Shown one piece after another: positions 25,441 to 35,213 of a stretch of DNA of 61,412 nucleotides; position 1 is the first letter of the stretch, and each line of letters starts with the position of its first letter. Source of the DNA: Nocardiopsis chromatogenes YIM 90109. Lineage in GTDB: Bacteria; Actinomycetota; Actinomycetes; Streptosporangiales; Streptosporangiaceae. The DNA is taken from the NCBI RefSeq assembly GCF_000341185.1, contig NZ_ANBH01000163.1:1-61412 (forward strand), given 5' to 3'. The position numbers and the translations under genes are program-made. The notes below the pieces were generated by a model that saw nothing but the letters and a program-made list of their open reading frames with translations, was not told the DNA's origin and searched no databases.

Positions 25441-28380
25441 CTACCCCTTCGGCAGGCCGCTCGCCAGGGCCTCCGCCAGATGCACGGCGGTGCGGCCGGT
25501 CTCCTGGACGACCTGGGTGCGGCAGCTGAACCCGTCGGCCACCACCATCGTGTCCGGGCCCGCGCCCCGCACCTCCGGCAGCAGGGACTGCTCCCCCACC
25601 GCCTTCGACACCGCGTAGTGCCCCTCCTCGAACCCGAAGTTGCCCGCCAGGCCGCAGCAGCCCGAGTCCAGCACGCGGGTGCGGATGCCCGCCCTGTCCA
25701 TCAGCGCCCGCTCGGCGTCGTACCCGATGACCGCGTGCTGGTGGCAGTGCACCTGCGCCAGCGCGTCCCCCGCCACCCGCGGCGGCTCCCAGTCCGGGGC
25801 GGCCTCGCCCAGGAACCCCGCCAGCGTGTGCACCGAGGCGGCGGTGCGCTCGGCGTCCTCCCCCGGCAGCAGTTCCTTCAGGTCGGTGCGCAGCGCCGCG
25901 GTGCAGCTCGGCTCCAGCCCCACGACCGGCACCCCCGCCCGGGTGAAGGGCTCCAGGGCCCGCACCGACCGCCGCATCACCCGGCGGGCCACCCCGAGCT
26001 GCCCGGTCGACACCCACGTCAGCCCGCAGCACACCGGCCCCTTGGGCAGCACCACCCGGAACCCGGCGCTCTCCAGCACCCGCACGGCGGCCGCCGGGAC
26101 CCGCGGCTCCAGGTACGTGCCGAAGGTGTCCGGCCACAGGACCACCGCGCCCCGGTGCCCCGGCGCCGGGGGCCGCCGCCGGAACCAGCGGGTGAAGGTG
26201 GTGCGGGGGAACGAGGGCAGGTCCCGCTCCCGGGCGATCCCCCCGGCCCGCTTCACCAGCGCCGACAGCCCCGGCGCGCGGGCCGCCCGGTCGACCTCGG
26301 CCGGGGCCAGCGCCGCCAGCCGCGCCCACACCGGCAGCCACCCCATCGAGTAGTGCGACGCCGGGCGCAGCCGCCCCTTGTAGTGGTGGTGCAGGAACTC
26401 GGCCTTGTAGGAGGCCATGTCCACGTCGACCGGGCAGTCGCTCAGGCAGCCCTTGCACGACAGGCACAGGTCGAGGCTGTCGCGGACCTCCTCCGAGCGC
26501 CACCCGTCGGTGACCACCTCGCCGTTGAGCATCTCGAACAGCATCCGCGCCCGCCCCCGGGTGGAGTGCTTCTCCTCCTGGGTGACCTGGTAGCTCGGGC
26601 ACATCACCCCGGGCCCCTCGTGGCGGCGGCACTTGCCCACCCCCGAGCAGCGGCGCAGGGCCTTGGCGAAGTCGCCGCCGTCCTCGGCGTAGGAGAGCAC
26701 GGTCAGCGGCGCCCGCCCCGAGGCGGGCACCCGCAGGTCGGCGTCGAGCGGGCGGGGGGCGACCACCGCGCCGGGGTTCATCAGCCCGCCCGGGTCCCAC
26801 ACCTGCTTGAACGCGCCGAAGGCCTCCATCAGCTCCGGGCCGTACATCCGGGGCAGCAGCTCCGAGCGGGCCCGCCCGTCGCCGTGCTCGCCGGAGACGG
26901 ACCCGCCGTGCGCGACCACCAGGTCGGCGGCGTCCTCCATGAACGCCCGGTAGTTCCGCACGCCCGGCTCCGTGCCCAGCTCGAAGTCGATGCGCACGTG
27001 CAGGCAGCCCTCGCCGAAGTGGCCGTAGACCACGCCGTCGCGCCCGTGCCGCTCCATGAGCCGGTCGAACTCCCGCAGGTAGGAGCCGAGCCGCTCGGGC
27101 GGCACGGCGGCGTCCTCCCAGCCCGACCAGGCCTCGGCGCCGGAGGCGGTGCGGGAGGTGAGCCCGGCCCCCTCCTCGCGGATCCGCCACAGGGCGCGGG
27201 CCTGCGCCGGGTCGGTGACCACCGCCGAACCGGAGGGGCGGGCGCCGCCCTTGAGGGCGGCGACCAGGGCGTGCCCCGCGGCGGCGGCCGCGCCCGCGTC
27301 CTCCCCGGCCAGCTCGACCAGCAGCCAGGCGCGCCCGTCGGGCAGGGCCACCCCGGAGCGGGCGCCGGGCCGGTCCAGCCCGGCGACCAGCCGCTCGTTG
27401 AGGCCCTCCACGGTGAGCGGGCCGTGCGCGAGGATCTCGGGGACGGCGTCGGCGGCCGCGGGGGCGTCGGGGTAGCCCAGCACCGCCAGGGCCTTGGCGG
27501 GCGGCGCGGGCACCAGGTTCACGGTGGCGCCCAGGACGGTGACGCAGCCGCCCTCGGTGCCGGTGAGCGCGCGGGCCACGTTGCCGCCGTTCTCCGGCAG
27601 CAGCCGGTCCAGGGCGTATCCCGACACCCGGCGGGCCAGCCGGGGCATGCCGGTGCGCAGCTGCCCGGCGTAGGTGCCGACGATGTCGCGCAGCCCGGCG
27701 TAGACGCGCCCCTCCCGGTCGGGCAGGGCGGCCCGCCGGGCGAACTCCTCCTCGGAGGTGGCGCCCACCCGCATCCGGGTGCCGTCGGCCAGTAGCACGT
27801 CCAGCGACTCGACGTTGTCGGCGGTGGTGCCCCAGGCCACCGAGTGCGACCCGCAGGCGTTGTTGCCGATCATGCCGCCCAGGGTGCAGCGGCTGTGCGT
27901 GGAGGGGTCGGGGCCGAAGGTGAGCCCGTGCGGGGCGGCCGCCTCGCGCAGGCGGTCCAGCACCACGCCGGGCTGCACCCGGGCGGTGCGGGCGTCCGGG
28001 TCGACTTCCTCGATGGCGGTCAGGTGGCGGGAGGCGTCGATGACCACCCCGGGGCCGATGGCGTTCCCGGCGATGCTGGTGCCGCCGCCGCGCGGGGTGA
28101 GGGGCACCCCGTACTCGGCGCAGACGGCGACGGCGGCGATGATGTCGTCGGTGGTGCGGGGCAGCACCACCCCGAGCGGGACGCTGCGGTAGTTGGAGGC
28201 GTCGGCGGTGTAGAGGGCGCGGGTGCCGGGGTCGAAGGCTACCCGCCCGGAGACCCCGGACCGCAGGGCGCGCCGGAGGGCTTCGGTGTCGACCCCGTCG
28301 AGGGCTCCGGGGGCTCGGGGGGCGGCGCTCCGGGAGGGGGTGTCGTCGGGATCGGCGGTGCCGCTGAGGGTGTCGCGCAT
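25441..28380 (-). CDS. FAD-linked oxidase fused to Fe-S/CCG oxidoreductase (glycolate/D-lactate dehydrogenase type)
   Basis: The 979-residue fusion has an N-terminal FAD_binding_4 domain (LPRTTDDIIAAVAVCAEYGV, PRGGGTSIAGNA, about 60-230), a GlcD-like C-domain (VVYGHFGEGCLHVRIDF, SGEHGDGRAR), then a ferredoxin-like part (CLSCKGCLSDCP and RRCSGVGKC...CPSY) and two CCG modules (GPVCCGLTW, DSGCCGLAGNFG). Such fusions oxidise 2-hydroxy acids such as D-lactate or glycolate and pass electrons to quinone. ATG 28380 is chosen because the longer open frame crosses the divergent promoter and palindrome. The substrate is not determined. Confidence 0.9.
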   Translation of the reverse strand: MRDTLSGTADPDDTPSRSAAPRAPGALDGVDTEALRRALRSGVSGRVAFDPGTRALYTADASNYRSVPLGVVLPRTTDDIIAAVAVCAEYGVPLTPRGGGTSIAGNAIGPGVVIDASRHLTAIEEVDPDARTARVQPGVVLDRLREAAAPHGLTFGPDPSTHSRCTLGGMIGNNACGSHSVAWGTTADNVESLDVLLADGTRMRVGATSEEEFARRAALPDREGRVYAGLRDIVGTYAGQLRTGMPRLARRVSGYALDRLLPENGGNVARALTGTEGGCVTVLGATVNLVPAPPAKALAVLGYPDAPAAADAVPEILAHGPLTVEGLNERLVAGLDRPGARSGVALPDGRAWLLVELAGEDAGAAAAAGHALVAALKGGARPSGSAVVTDPAQARALWRIREEGAGLTSRTASGAEAWSGWEDAAVPPERLGSYLREFDRLMERHGRDGVVYGHFGEGCLHVRIDFELGTEPGVRNYRAFMEDAADLVVAHGGSVSGEHGDGRARSELLPRMYGPELMEAFGAFKQVWDPGGLMNPGAVVAPRPLDADLRVPASGRAPLTVLSYAEDGGDFAKALRRCSGVGKCRRHEGPGVMCPSYQVTQEEKHSTRGRARMLFEMLNGEVVTDGWRSEEVRDSLDLCLSCKGCLSDCPVDVDMASYKAEFLHHHYKGRLRPASHYSMGWLPVWARLAALAPAEVDRAARAPGLSALVKRAGGIARERDLPSFPRTTFTRWFRRRPPAPGHRGAVVLWPDTFGTYLEPRVPAAAVRVLESAGFRVVLPKGPVCCGLTWVSTGQLGVARRVMRRSVRALEPFTRAGVPVVGLEPSCTAALRTDLKELLPGEDAERTAASVHTLAGFLGEAAPDWEPPRVAGDALAQVHCHQHAVIGYDAERALMDRAGIRTRVLDSGCCGLAGNFGFEEGHYAVSKAVGEQSLLPEVRGAGPDTMVVADGFSCRTQVVQETGRTAVHLAEALASGLPKG

Positions 28381-28460
28381 GGGCCCCAGCCTGTCGCGGC
28401 GCGGCACCGTGTGACAACCGTCCAGACGCGCGGCGTGCCGGATCCGTGGCCGCACCGCCA

Positions 28461-28479
28461 CCTGACAGAGGATGTCAGG
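28461..28479. promoter_or_regulatory. 19-bp palindrome in the divergent promoter
   Basis: CCTGACA-N5-TGTCAGG is a perfect inverted repeat between the FAD/Fe-S dehydrogenase (minus) and the flavin-type protein (plus). It is a good candidate operator; no regulator gene is adjacent and I cannot name the family. Confidence 0.5.
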
Positions 28480-28501
28480 AAGGGCGGGGACCGTGGGAGG
28501 C

Positions 28502-29047
28502 ATGGACACGATGGAGATGAACGGCGGCGGCGCGACCGGTACGGGGCGGGAGACGGGGCAGGGGGTCCCCTGGGCGGTCTTCGAGGACGAGGCCCCGGAG
28601 CTGGCCGCGCGGGTGCGCGGGAGGTTCGAGCGGACCCTGCACCACGTGCTGGCCACCCTGCGCTCCGACGGGGCGCCCCGGGTCAGCGGCACCGAGGTGC
28701 GGTTCTACGGCCGCCACCTGACGCTGGGCTCGATGCCGGGCGCGGTCAAGGCGCGCGACCTCCAGCGCGACGGCCGCTTCGCGCTGCACGCCAGCCCCGG
28801 CGAGGTGAACCGGGAGGACGCCGAGGAGGCCATGGGCGGCGGGGACGCCAAGGTGGCGGGCAGGGCGGTCGAGGTCACCGACCCCGGGGAGCTGGAGGCC
28901 TTCCGGGAGGTGGGCGTCCCGCCCGGGCCGTTCCACCTGTTCCGCCTGATGCCGACCGGGGTGGTGCTCACCTCGGTGGAGGACGGGGAACTGGTGATCC
29001 GCCACTGGCGCCCGGGCGGGGGCGTCACCGAGCACCGCAGGACGTGA
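28502..29047 (+). CDS. Pyridoxamine 5'-phosphate oxidase-like FMN/F420 split-barrel protein
   Basis: The 181-residue protein shows the split-barrel pattern LHHVLATLRSDGAPRVSGTEVRF, LTLGSMPGAVKARDLQRDGRFALH and RLMPTGVVLTSVEDGELVIRHW. Members reduce or bind small molecules with FMN, F420 or heme. GGGAGG lies at 28494-28499, rather close to ATG 28502; ATG 28511 or 28517 could be the true start. It is divergent from the FAD/Fe-S dehydrogenase, with a shared palindrome between them. Confidence 0.82.
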   Translation: MDTMEMNGGGATGTGRETGQGVPWAVFEDEAPELAARVRGRFERTLHHVLATLRSDGAPRVSGTEVRFYGRHLTLGSMPGAVKARDLQRDGRFALHASPGEVNREDAEEAMGGGDAKVAGRAVEVTDPGELEAFREVGVPPGPFHLFRLMPTGVVLTSVEDGELVIRHWRPGGGVTEHRRT

Positions 29048-29068
29048 GCACCCCGGGACGCGGGCGGG

Positions 29069-29089
29069 GCGGCGGCACGGGGCCGCCGC
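29069..29089 (+). terminator. Hairpin after the split-barrel gene
   Basis: An 8-bp stem GCGGCGGC/GCCGCCGC with loop ACGGG lies 21 bp after the plus-strand stop and abuts the stop codon of the convergent chitinase gene. Confidence 0.5.
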
Positions 29090-30439
29090 TCAGCCCCCTT
29101 TCAGGGACTCGTCCATGGCCTCGACCAGCTCGGCGTCGGGGTCCATGTCCAGGTTCCACAGCATCAGGCCGCCCAGCTCCTCACGGCGCACGTACGCCCC
29201 CTTCATCCGGACGATCTCGGGGGTGTCGTAGGTCCACCACTCGTCGCCGTCGTACAGCCAGTACGCGCCGTGGATCGGGTCGAGGAAGCGCTGCCCCGGA
29301 CGGTCCCTCAGGTCGCCGTAGGAGTCGGTGGCCTCCCCGTAGTCGCCCTCGGCGGGCCCCTGGGCCGGGGCGTAGCGGCCGAAGCCCTCCGGGGACACCC
29401 CCGACCAGCCGCGCCCGAAGCCGGGGAAGCCGAGCACCAGCTTCTCCGGCGGCAGCCCGTGGCCGAGCAGCTGGCGCACCGCCCGGTCGCTGCTGGGGTC
29501 GCCCTCGTCGCCGCTGGGGGCGTACAGCTGCGAGTGGTGGTCGGTGGTGCTGCTCCACGACCCGGTGAAGTCATAGCCCTGCACGGTGGCGAAGTCGATC
29601 GGCTCGAACACCTCGGGCTCGTAGCTGGCGTCGATGATCTCGGCGTCGTTGGCCAGCGACACCGACAGCGCGTACTCCTCGCCGGTCTCCTCCTCCAGCG
29701 CGTCGAGCTGGCGCCGGAACTCCTGGACCACCAGGGTGAAGTTGCGCGGGTCGTCGGGGTGCTCGACGTTGTCGGGGTGTCCGGACCCGCCGGGCCACTC
29801 CCAGTCCAGGTCGATGCCGTCGAAGACGCCCGCGGCCGCGCCCGGGCCGCCCTGGGGCTCGTCGTTCAGCCGCGGCAGGTCCCCGCGGATCCACAGGTCG
29901 ATACAGGAGGAGACGAACTCCCGGCGGGACTCCTCGGTGCGCACCGCCTCGGAGAAGTAGGTGGAGGTGTTCCACCCGCCGATGGAGATGCTCGCCGACA
30001 GCGACGGCTCCTCCTCGCGCAGCTTGCGCAGCTGGTTCAGGCTCCCGGCCAGCGCCTGCTCGTAGTCGTCGGCGGCGCCGTCCACGCTCTCGCCGGCCTC
30101 GTAGCGGCGCTGGTAGATCTCCCAGGGCTGGTCGGCCTCGGGGTCGATGAAGCACCGCCCCTCGTCGCTGACCTCGCCGAAGGCCCACATCACGCGGGTG
30201 AGGCGCTCGGCCGCGCCGCTGTCGCGCATGTCCTTGATCGAGTAGCCGCGGTTGGCGGTGTTCCAGTCGGCGAAGTAGGCCAGCCGGTGCAGCCCGTTCC
30301 CGCCCACGCTCCAAGAGCTGGGCGCGTAGTCCACGACGCGGGTGAACGCGCCGAAGAACAGGGCGCCGAGGGACACTGCCGCGACGACCCCGATGAGTAC
30401 CCGCCCCTTGCGGGGCGCCGTCTGCCGCTGCGCTGACAT
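29090..30439 (-). CDS. Membrane-anchored GH18 chitinase-like glycoside hydrolase
   Basis: The 449-residue protein has an N-terminal membrane segment (about 14-34, RKGRVLIGVVAAVSLGALFF) without a clear cleavage site, then a GH18 barrel. SASISIGGWN and the active-site motif DGIDLDWEW (Asp207, Asp210, Asp212, catalytic Glu214) are intact, and GLMLWNLDMDPD ends the barrel. It should hydrolyse chitin or related beta-1,4-GlcNAc polymers outside the cell. ATG 30439 lacks a good ribosome site; a TACCTT about eight bases upstream hints at a leaderless mRNA. No carbohydrate-binding module is present. Confidence 0.9.
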   Translation of the reverse strand: MSAQRQTAPRKGRVLIGVVAAVSLGALFFGAFTRVVDYAPSSWSVGGNGLHRLAYFADWNTANRGYSIKDMRDSGAAERLTRVMWAFGEVSDEGRCFIDPEADQPWEIYQRRYEAGESVDGAADDYEQALAGSLNQLRKLREEEPSLSASISIGGWNTSTYFSEAVRTEESRREFVSSCIDLWIRGDLPRLNDEPQGGPGAAAGVFDGIDLDWEWPGGSGHPDNVEHPDDPRNFTLVVQEFRRQLDALEEETGEEYALSVSLANDAEIIDASYEPEVFEPIDFATVQGYDFTGSWSSTTDHHSQLYAPSGDEGDPSSDRAVRQLLGHGLPPEKLVLGFPGFGRGWSGVSPEGFGRYAPAQGPAEGDYGEATDSYGDLRDRPGQRFLDPIHGAYWLYDGDEWWTYDTPEIVRMKGAYVRREELGGLMLWNLDMDPDAELVEAMDESLKGG

Positions 30440-30625
30440 CACTAAGAAGGTAGCCTCAGGGCCCCTTGCGGAGTACACGCTCGGGCACACGCGGCCACAT
30501 CAGGCCGGACCGCCGGGTGCGGGAACCCGGCGGCGCCTCCGGTCGTTCCGCCCTGCGTCCCGTGCCCCGCCGGGGCCGGGGGGGGCGGACCGGACACGAC
30601 CGTGTCCTCGGTGTCCCCGGTGCCC

Positions 30626-31807
30626 TCAGTCCAGATAGTCGCGGAGCATCTGCGCGCGCGAGGGGTGGCGCAGCTTCGCGAGGGTCTTGGACTCGATCTG
30701 GCGGATGCGCTCGCGGGTCACCCCGAACTCCCGCCCCACCTCCTCCAGGGTGCGCGGGTGCCCGTCGGCCAGGCCGAAGCGCAGCTGGATGATGCGCTGC
30801 TCGCGATCGGACAGCCCGCCCAGCAGGTCCACCAGGTGGTCCTGGAGCATGATGAAGGCGGCCGCCTCCACCGGGACCACCGCGTCGGAGTCCTCGATGA
30901 AGTCGCCGAAGTCGGAGTCCTCCTCCCCGATGGGGGCCTGGAGGGACACCGGTTCCTGGGCGATGCGCTGGATCTCCTGGACCCGGTCGTCGCCGCACCC
31001 GAGCTCACCGGAGAGCTCGGCCGGGGTGGGTTCGCGCCCCAGCTCCTGGTGGAGCCGGCGCTGCACCCGCATCAACTTGTTGATCGTCTCCACCATGTGC
31101 ACCGGGATGCGGATGGTCCGCGCCTGGTCGGCGATGGCCCGGGTGATGGCCTGGCGGATCCACCAGGTGGCGTAGGTGGAGAACTTGAATCCCTTGGTGT
31201 AGTCGAACTTCTCCACGGCGCGGATGAGCCCCAGGTTCCCCTCCTGGATCAGGTCCAGGAAGAGCAGGCCCCGGCCGATGTAGCGCTTGGCGATGGAGAC
31301 CACCAGGCGCAGGTTCGACTCGATCAGGCGGCGCTTGGCGCGCTCGCCTTCACAAACGAGGTGGTCGAGGTCCTCGGCGAGCTCCGGGCCCATCTGCACG
31401 GGCACCGGCCCCGCCTGGGCCTGGCGCAGCTTCTCCGCCGCGAACAGCCCGACCTCGATCGATTTGGCCAGTTCGACTTCTTCTTCTGCCGTCAGGAGCG
31501 GAACGCGCCCGATCTCGCGCAGGTAGATCCGGACCAGGTCGCTGGTGGACGCGCGGCGGCCGGGGTCGGCCGGGACGGCCTCCTCGGCGGCCGGGTCCAC
31601 GACGTCGACCCCGTGCCGGACGAGTCCGCGGACGACCTGGTCCAGGGCGTCGGGTGACAGGTCCAGCCGTTCAAGGGCCGTGGCGACGTCGGCCACGGTG
31701 ACCGGTTCCCCGGCACCGGAACCCGCGACCAGTTGCGCCACCTGCCGGACCGGAGGCGTTTCGCTGGGCAGCACCGATAGAGCCACCCTTACAGTGTGCC
31801 CGTTCAT
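30626..31807 (-). CDS. Principal-type RNA polymerase sigma factor (group 1/2)
   Basis: The 393-residue sigma70 factor has region 1.2 ([21 protein letters not shown]), region 2 ([41 protein letters not shown]), region 3 and region 4 ([21 protein letters not shown], ending RDYLD). It recognises vegetative-type promoters. It lacks the long acidic N-terminus of the actinobacterial HrdB/SigA primary factor, so it is more likely an HrdA-like group 2 factor. It lies 38 bp downstream of dnaG on the same strand, recalling the macromolecular-synthesis operon dnaG-rpoD of other bacteria. Confidence 0.92.
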   Translation of the reverse strand: MNGHTVRVALSVLPSETPPVRQVAQLVAGSGAGEPVTVADVATALERLDLSPDALDQVVRGLVRHGVDVVDPAAEEAVPADPGRRASTSDLVRIYLREIGRVPLLTAEEEVELAKSIEVGLFAAEKLRQAQAGPVPVQMGPELAEDLDHLVCEGERAKRRLIESNLRLVVSIAKRYIGRGLLFLDLIQEGNLGLIRAVEKFDYTKGFKFSTYATWWIRQAITRAIADQARTIRIPVHMVETINKLMRVQRRLHQELGREPTPAELSGELGCGDDRVQEIQRIAQEPVSLQAPIGEEDSDFGDFIEDSDAVVPVEAAAFIMLQDHLVDLLGGLSDREQRIIQLRFGLADGHPRTLEEVGREFGVTRERIRQIESKTLAKLRHPSRAQMLRDYLD

Positions 31808-31845
31808 GCAGCCGAATAGAGAGAACCAGTATTGTCACCCCGCTG

Positions 31846-33729
31846 CTACCCCGACCCGGCGATGCGCTCGCGCACCGCGCGTTTGCGCTGGCCGGCGGCG
31901 AGAAGCTCGGCGAACGCGCGGTTGTACTCCTCGGCGTCGGCGGCGGGGTCGAGCCGGGCCAGGCGCGATTTGAGGTTTGCCTCGGCCCGATTGGCGGAAT
32001 GTACAAGGATCGTGTCGATGATGTTGCGGGCGTAGCGCTCGTCCAGCTCGCCGTCGACCTCGACCCGTTCGACCCCCAGCGCGGTGACGAAGGCCCGCCG
32101 CTCCTCGTCGGGCGCGGCCTCGCGCAGCCGGGCGGCCCACTGGGCGCCGTCGCCGGCGGCCGCCACCCCGCCCTGGGCGCGGATGAGCTCCAGCACCGCC
32201 TTGTGCTGCGGCGCGGTGAAGGCGTCCTCGTCCAGCTCGTCGAAGCCGGCGGCCAGGCCGGGCGCCTGGACCGCGATCTTGAGCGCCTGGCGCTCCCGGT
32301 GCAGCGAGGGGTCGCGCAGGTCGTAGGGGGCCGCACCGGCGGCCCCGGGCGGCGCGGCCGGGGCCGGGCCGCCGCGCGGCCGCCCCCCGCCGGTGCGGGC
32401 GCCGCGCACGTGCTGCTCCACCCGGCGGCGGACGAACTCCTCGTCCATGATGCCCAGCCAGTGGTCCAGGTGGACCCCGTAGAGCTTGCGCACGCCCTCG
32501 TTGCGGATGCTGGCCACGATCTCGGCGGCGGCGTCCAGCCCGGCCATCCGCCCCTCGGCGGTGTCCAGGTCGTAGCGCTCGATGACCTCGCGGACCATGA
32601 ACTCGTACAGCGGCTTGGCGTCGCCGATGAGGTGCTCGACCGCCTCGGCGCCCTTCTGCAGCCGCAGGTCGCACGGGTCGAGCCCGTCCGGTTCGACGGC
32701 GACGAAGGTCTCGGCGGCGAAGTTGTGCTCCTCGGCGAAGGCGCGCACGGCGGCCTTGCGCCCGGCCGCGTCGCCGTCGAAGGTGAACACCACCCGCGCG
32801 TTGGCGCCGCCCCGGTCCAGCAGGATGCGGCGCAGCAGCTTGACGTGGTCCTCGCCGAAGGAGGTACCGCAGGTGGCGACGGCGGTGGGCACGCCGCTCA
32901 GGTGGCAGGCCATGACGTCGGTGTAGCCCTCGACGATGACGGCCCTGCCGCTGCGGGCCATCTCGCGCTTGGCCATGTCCAGGCCGTAGAGCAGGTGGCC
33001 CTTCTTGAAGATCGGGGTCTCGGGGGTGTTGAGGTACTTGGGCCCGTCGTCGCGCTCGGAGAGCTTGCGGGCGCCGAATCCGACGGTCTCGCCGGTGACC
33101 TCGCGCACCGGCCACACCAGGCGGTCGCGGAACTTGTCGTAGGCCCCGCGGCGGCCCTGGCCGCCGAGCCCCGCGGTGACGATCTCCTTGTCGCTGAAGC
33201 CCTTGCCGCGCAGGTGGGCGGTGAGCGCCTCCCACCCGCCGGGGGCGTACCCCACCCCGAACCGCTCGGCGTCGGCGCGGGCGAACCCCCGGTCGGTGAG
33301 GAACCGCCGCGCGTGCCGCGCCTCGGGGGCGAGGAGCTTCTCGGCGTAGAACTCCTGCGCGGCCCGGTGCGCCTCGATGAGCCGCTGGCGCTGCCCCTGG
33401 TCGCCGCGCTGGGTGTACCCGCCCTCCTCGTAGCGGAGCCGGATCCCGGCCTTGGCGGCCAGGGCCTCGACGGCCTCGACGAAGGAGATGTGGTCCATCT
33501 CCTGGACGAACGTGATGACGTCCCCTCCGGCCTGGCAGCCGAAGCAGTGGTAGAGGCCCCGCGAGGGGGTGACGTTGAAGGACGGCGACTTCTCGTCGTG
33601 GAAGGGGCACAGGCCCTTGAGCGAGCCGCCGCCGGCATTGCGCAGCTGGAGGTACTCGCCGATCACCTCGGCGATGGGCGAGCGCTCGCGCACGAGGGCG
33701 ATGTCTTCGTCTCTGATCCGTCCTGCCAC
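31846..33729 (-). CDS. dnaG: DNA primase
   Basis: The 627-residue primase has the CHC2 zinc finger (CPFHDEKSPSF and YHCFGCQAGGD, about 40-65), the catalytic core with TOPRIM motifs IVEGYTDVMACH and FDGDAAGRKA, and a C-terminal DnaB-binding region after a Gly/Pro/Ala linker. It makes RNA primers at the replication fork. I take GTG 33729 as the start: TACCCT lies seven bases upstream, fitting a leaderless mRNA, and the protein then begins AGRIRDEDIALVRERSPI as in homologues. The longer open frame is rejected. Confidence 0.95.
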   Translation of the reverse strand: MAGRIRDEDIALVRERSPIAEVIGEYLQLRNAGGGSLKGLCPFHDEKSPSFNVTPSRGLYHCFGCQAGGDVITFVQEMDHISFVEAVEALAAKAGIRLRYEEGGYTQRGDQGQRQRLIEAHRAAQEFYAEKLLAPEARHARRFLTDRGFARADAERFGVGYAPGGWEALTAHLRGKGFSDKEIVTAGLGGQGRRGAYDKFRDRLVWPVREVTGETVGFGARKLSERDDGPKYLNTPETPIFKKGHLLYGLDMAKREMARSGRAVIVEGYTDVMACHLSGVPTAVATCGTSFGEDHVKLLRRILLDRGGANARVVFTFDGDAAGRKAAVRAFAEEHNFAAETFVAVEPDGLDPCDLRLQKGAEAVEHLIGDAKPLYEFMVREVIERYDLDTAEGRMAGLDAAAEIVASIRNEGVRKLYGVHLDHWLGIMDEEFVRRRVEQHVRGARTGGGRPRGGPAPAAPPGAAGAAPYDLRDPSLHRERQALKIAVQAPGLAAGFDELDEDAFTAPQHKAVLELIRAQGGVAAAGDGAQWAARLREAAPDEERRAFVTALGVERVEVDGELDERYARNIIDTILVHSANRAEANLKSRLARLDPAADAEEYNRAFAELLAAGQRKRAVRERIAGSG

Positions 33730-33863
33730 GCACGCCAGGGTAGTCCTCGGCGCCCACTTCGGACGCAAAGGCCTCAGGGGACCGTGGATCGGCGGGGCCC
33801 ACCCGTGCGACATTCGAGTGGCGCACCTCACACGGGCGGGGTGCGCAGATGAGGAGGTGGCCG

Positions 33864-35213
33864 ATGAAGCGGGCACCGGCGGCCGCGGCCGCGCTGCTCC
33901 TGGCCGCGCTCCCGGCTGCGGCCGGGTGCGAGGGGAGCGGGCGCGACCCCGGCACGGTGAAGGTCGTCTACCAGGACTTCGGAGCGTTCCGCGCCGCGGA
34001 CGCGATCATGCGCACGGTCAAGGAGGAGTTCGAGGCGGCGAACGAGGGGGTCACCGTCGAGCTGCACCCCGTCGAGGCCCCGGCCGAGGACTACCAGACC
34101 CAGGTCAACCTGATGAACCGGTCGGCCTCCGAGGCCCCCGACATCCTCTACGAGGACAGTTTCACCATCAACCAGGACGTGGAGGCCGGATACCTGCACC
34201 CCCTCGACGAGTTCTGGGAGTCCTGGGAGGACGCCGACCAGTACAGCGAACAGGCCGACGCCGCCGTGACGGCGCGGGACGGCTCCCGGTACGGGGTGAT
34301 GCTCGGCACCGACACCCGCGGCCTCTGGTACAACCGCACCCTGCTGGAGCAGGCCGGGGTGGAGGTCCCCTGGGAGCCGGAGGACTGGGACGCGGTCCTG
34401 GACGCCGCACGCGCGGTGCAGGAGGAGTTCGGCGACGAGGTGACCGCGTTCAACCTGTTCGGCGGCACACCCGCCGGGGAGGTCTCCTCGATGCAGGGCT
34501 TCCAGATGCTGCTCACCGGCACCCCGGACCGCCTCTACGACGAGGAGGCGGGCATGTGGGTGGCCGGGTCGCAGGGGTTCACCGACGCCCTGGAGTTCTA
34601 CGACACCGTCTACTCCGAGGGCCTCTCCCTGGACACCCGGGACATGCTCAACGCCAGCGCCCCCACGCTCAACCTGGAGGAGCGGATGCCCCAGGGGGAG
34701 ATGGCGATCAGCCTGGACGGGTCGTGGGCCACCCAGACCTGGATCGAGGGCGGCGCCAGCCCCTGGCCCGAGTGGGAGGAGGAGATGGCCTTCACCGCCA
34801 TGCCCACCCAGGACGGCTCCGCCCCCGGCGCCACCAGCCTCTCCGGCGGCTGGACCCTGGCCATGGGCGCGCAGACCGCCGACCCCGGCCTGGCGTGGGA
34901 GGTCATGGCGATGGCCCTGAACAAGGAGAACGCCACCGAGTTCGCGGTGCGCGGCGCGCAGATCCCGGTTCGGGCCGACGTGGCCGAGTCCGAGGAGTAC
35001 CAGGAGCGCTCCCCCATCGTTCCCGAGGCCGATGAGCTGGTCGAGGTGACGCACTTCCGGCCCGCCTACGGCGAGTACCCGCGGGTGTCGCAGGCGGTCC
35101 AGCAGGCGACCGAGTCGGTGCTGCTGGGCGATGCCACCCCGGAGGAGGCGGCCGCCGCCTACGACCGCGAACTGGAGGAGATCGTCGGCGCGGACCAGGT
35201 CACCGGTGGGTGA
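33864..35213 (+). CDS. Sugar ABC transporter substrate-binding lipoprotein (CUT1)
   Basis: The 449-residue protein begins with a lipoprotein signal (MKRAPAAAAALLLAALPAAAGC) and reads like the MalE/UgpB-type extracellular family 1 (VKVVYQDFGAF, APDILYEDSFTINQDVEAGYL, GTDTRGLWYN). ATG 33864 follows GAGGAGG. It begins an operon with two permeases; the ligand is probably an oligosaccharide but is not identified. It is divergent from dnaG. Confidence 0.88.
   Translation: MKRAPAAAAALLLAALPAAAGCEGSGRDPGTVKVVYQDFGAFRAADAIMRTVKEEFEAANEGVTVELHPVEAPAEDYQTQVNLMNRSASEAPDILYEDSFTINQDVEAGYLHPLDEFWESWEDADQYSEQADAAVTARDGSRYGVMLGTDTRGLWYNRTLLEQAGVEVPWEPEDWDAVLDAARAVQEEFGDEVTAFNLFGGTPAGEVSSMQGFQMLLTGTPDRLYDEEAGMWVAGSQGFTDALEFYDTVYSEGLSLDTRDMLNASAPTLNLEERMPQGEMAISLDGSWATQTWIEGGASPWPEWEEEMAFTAMPTQDGSAPGATSLSGGWTLAMGAQTADPGLAWEVMAMALNKENATEFAVRGAQIPVRADVAESEEYQERSPIVPEADELVEVTHFRPAYGEYPRVSQAVQQATESVLLGDATPEEAAAAYDRELEEIVGADQVTGG

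Noticed and set aside
29090-30480. A DasR-type site for the chitinase gene
   Set aside because: No TGGTCTAGACCA-like sequence is present upstream of 30439.
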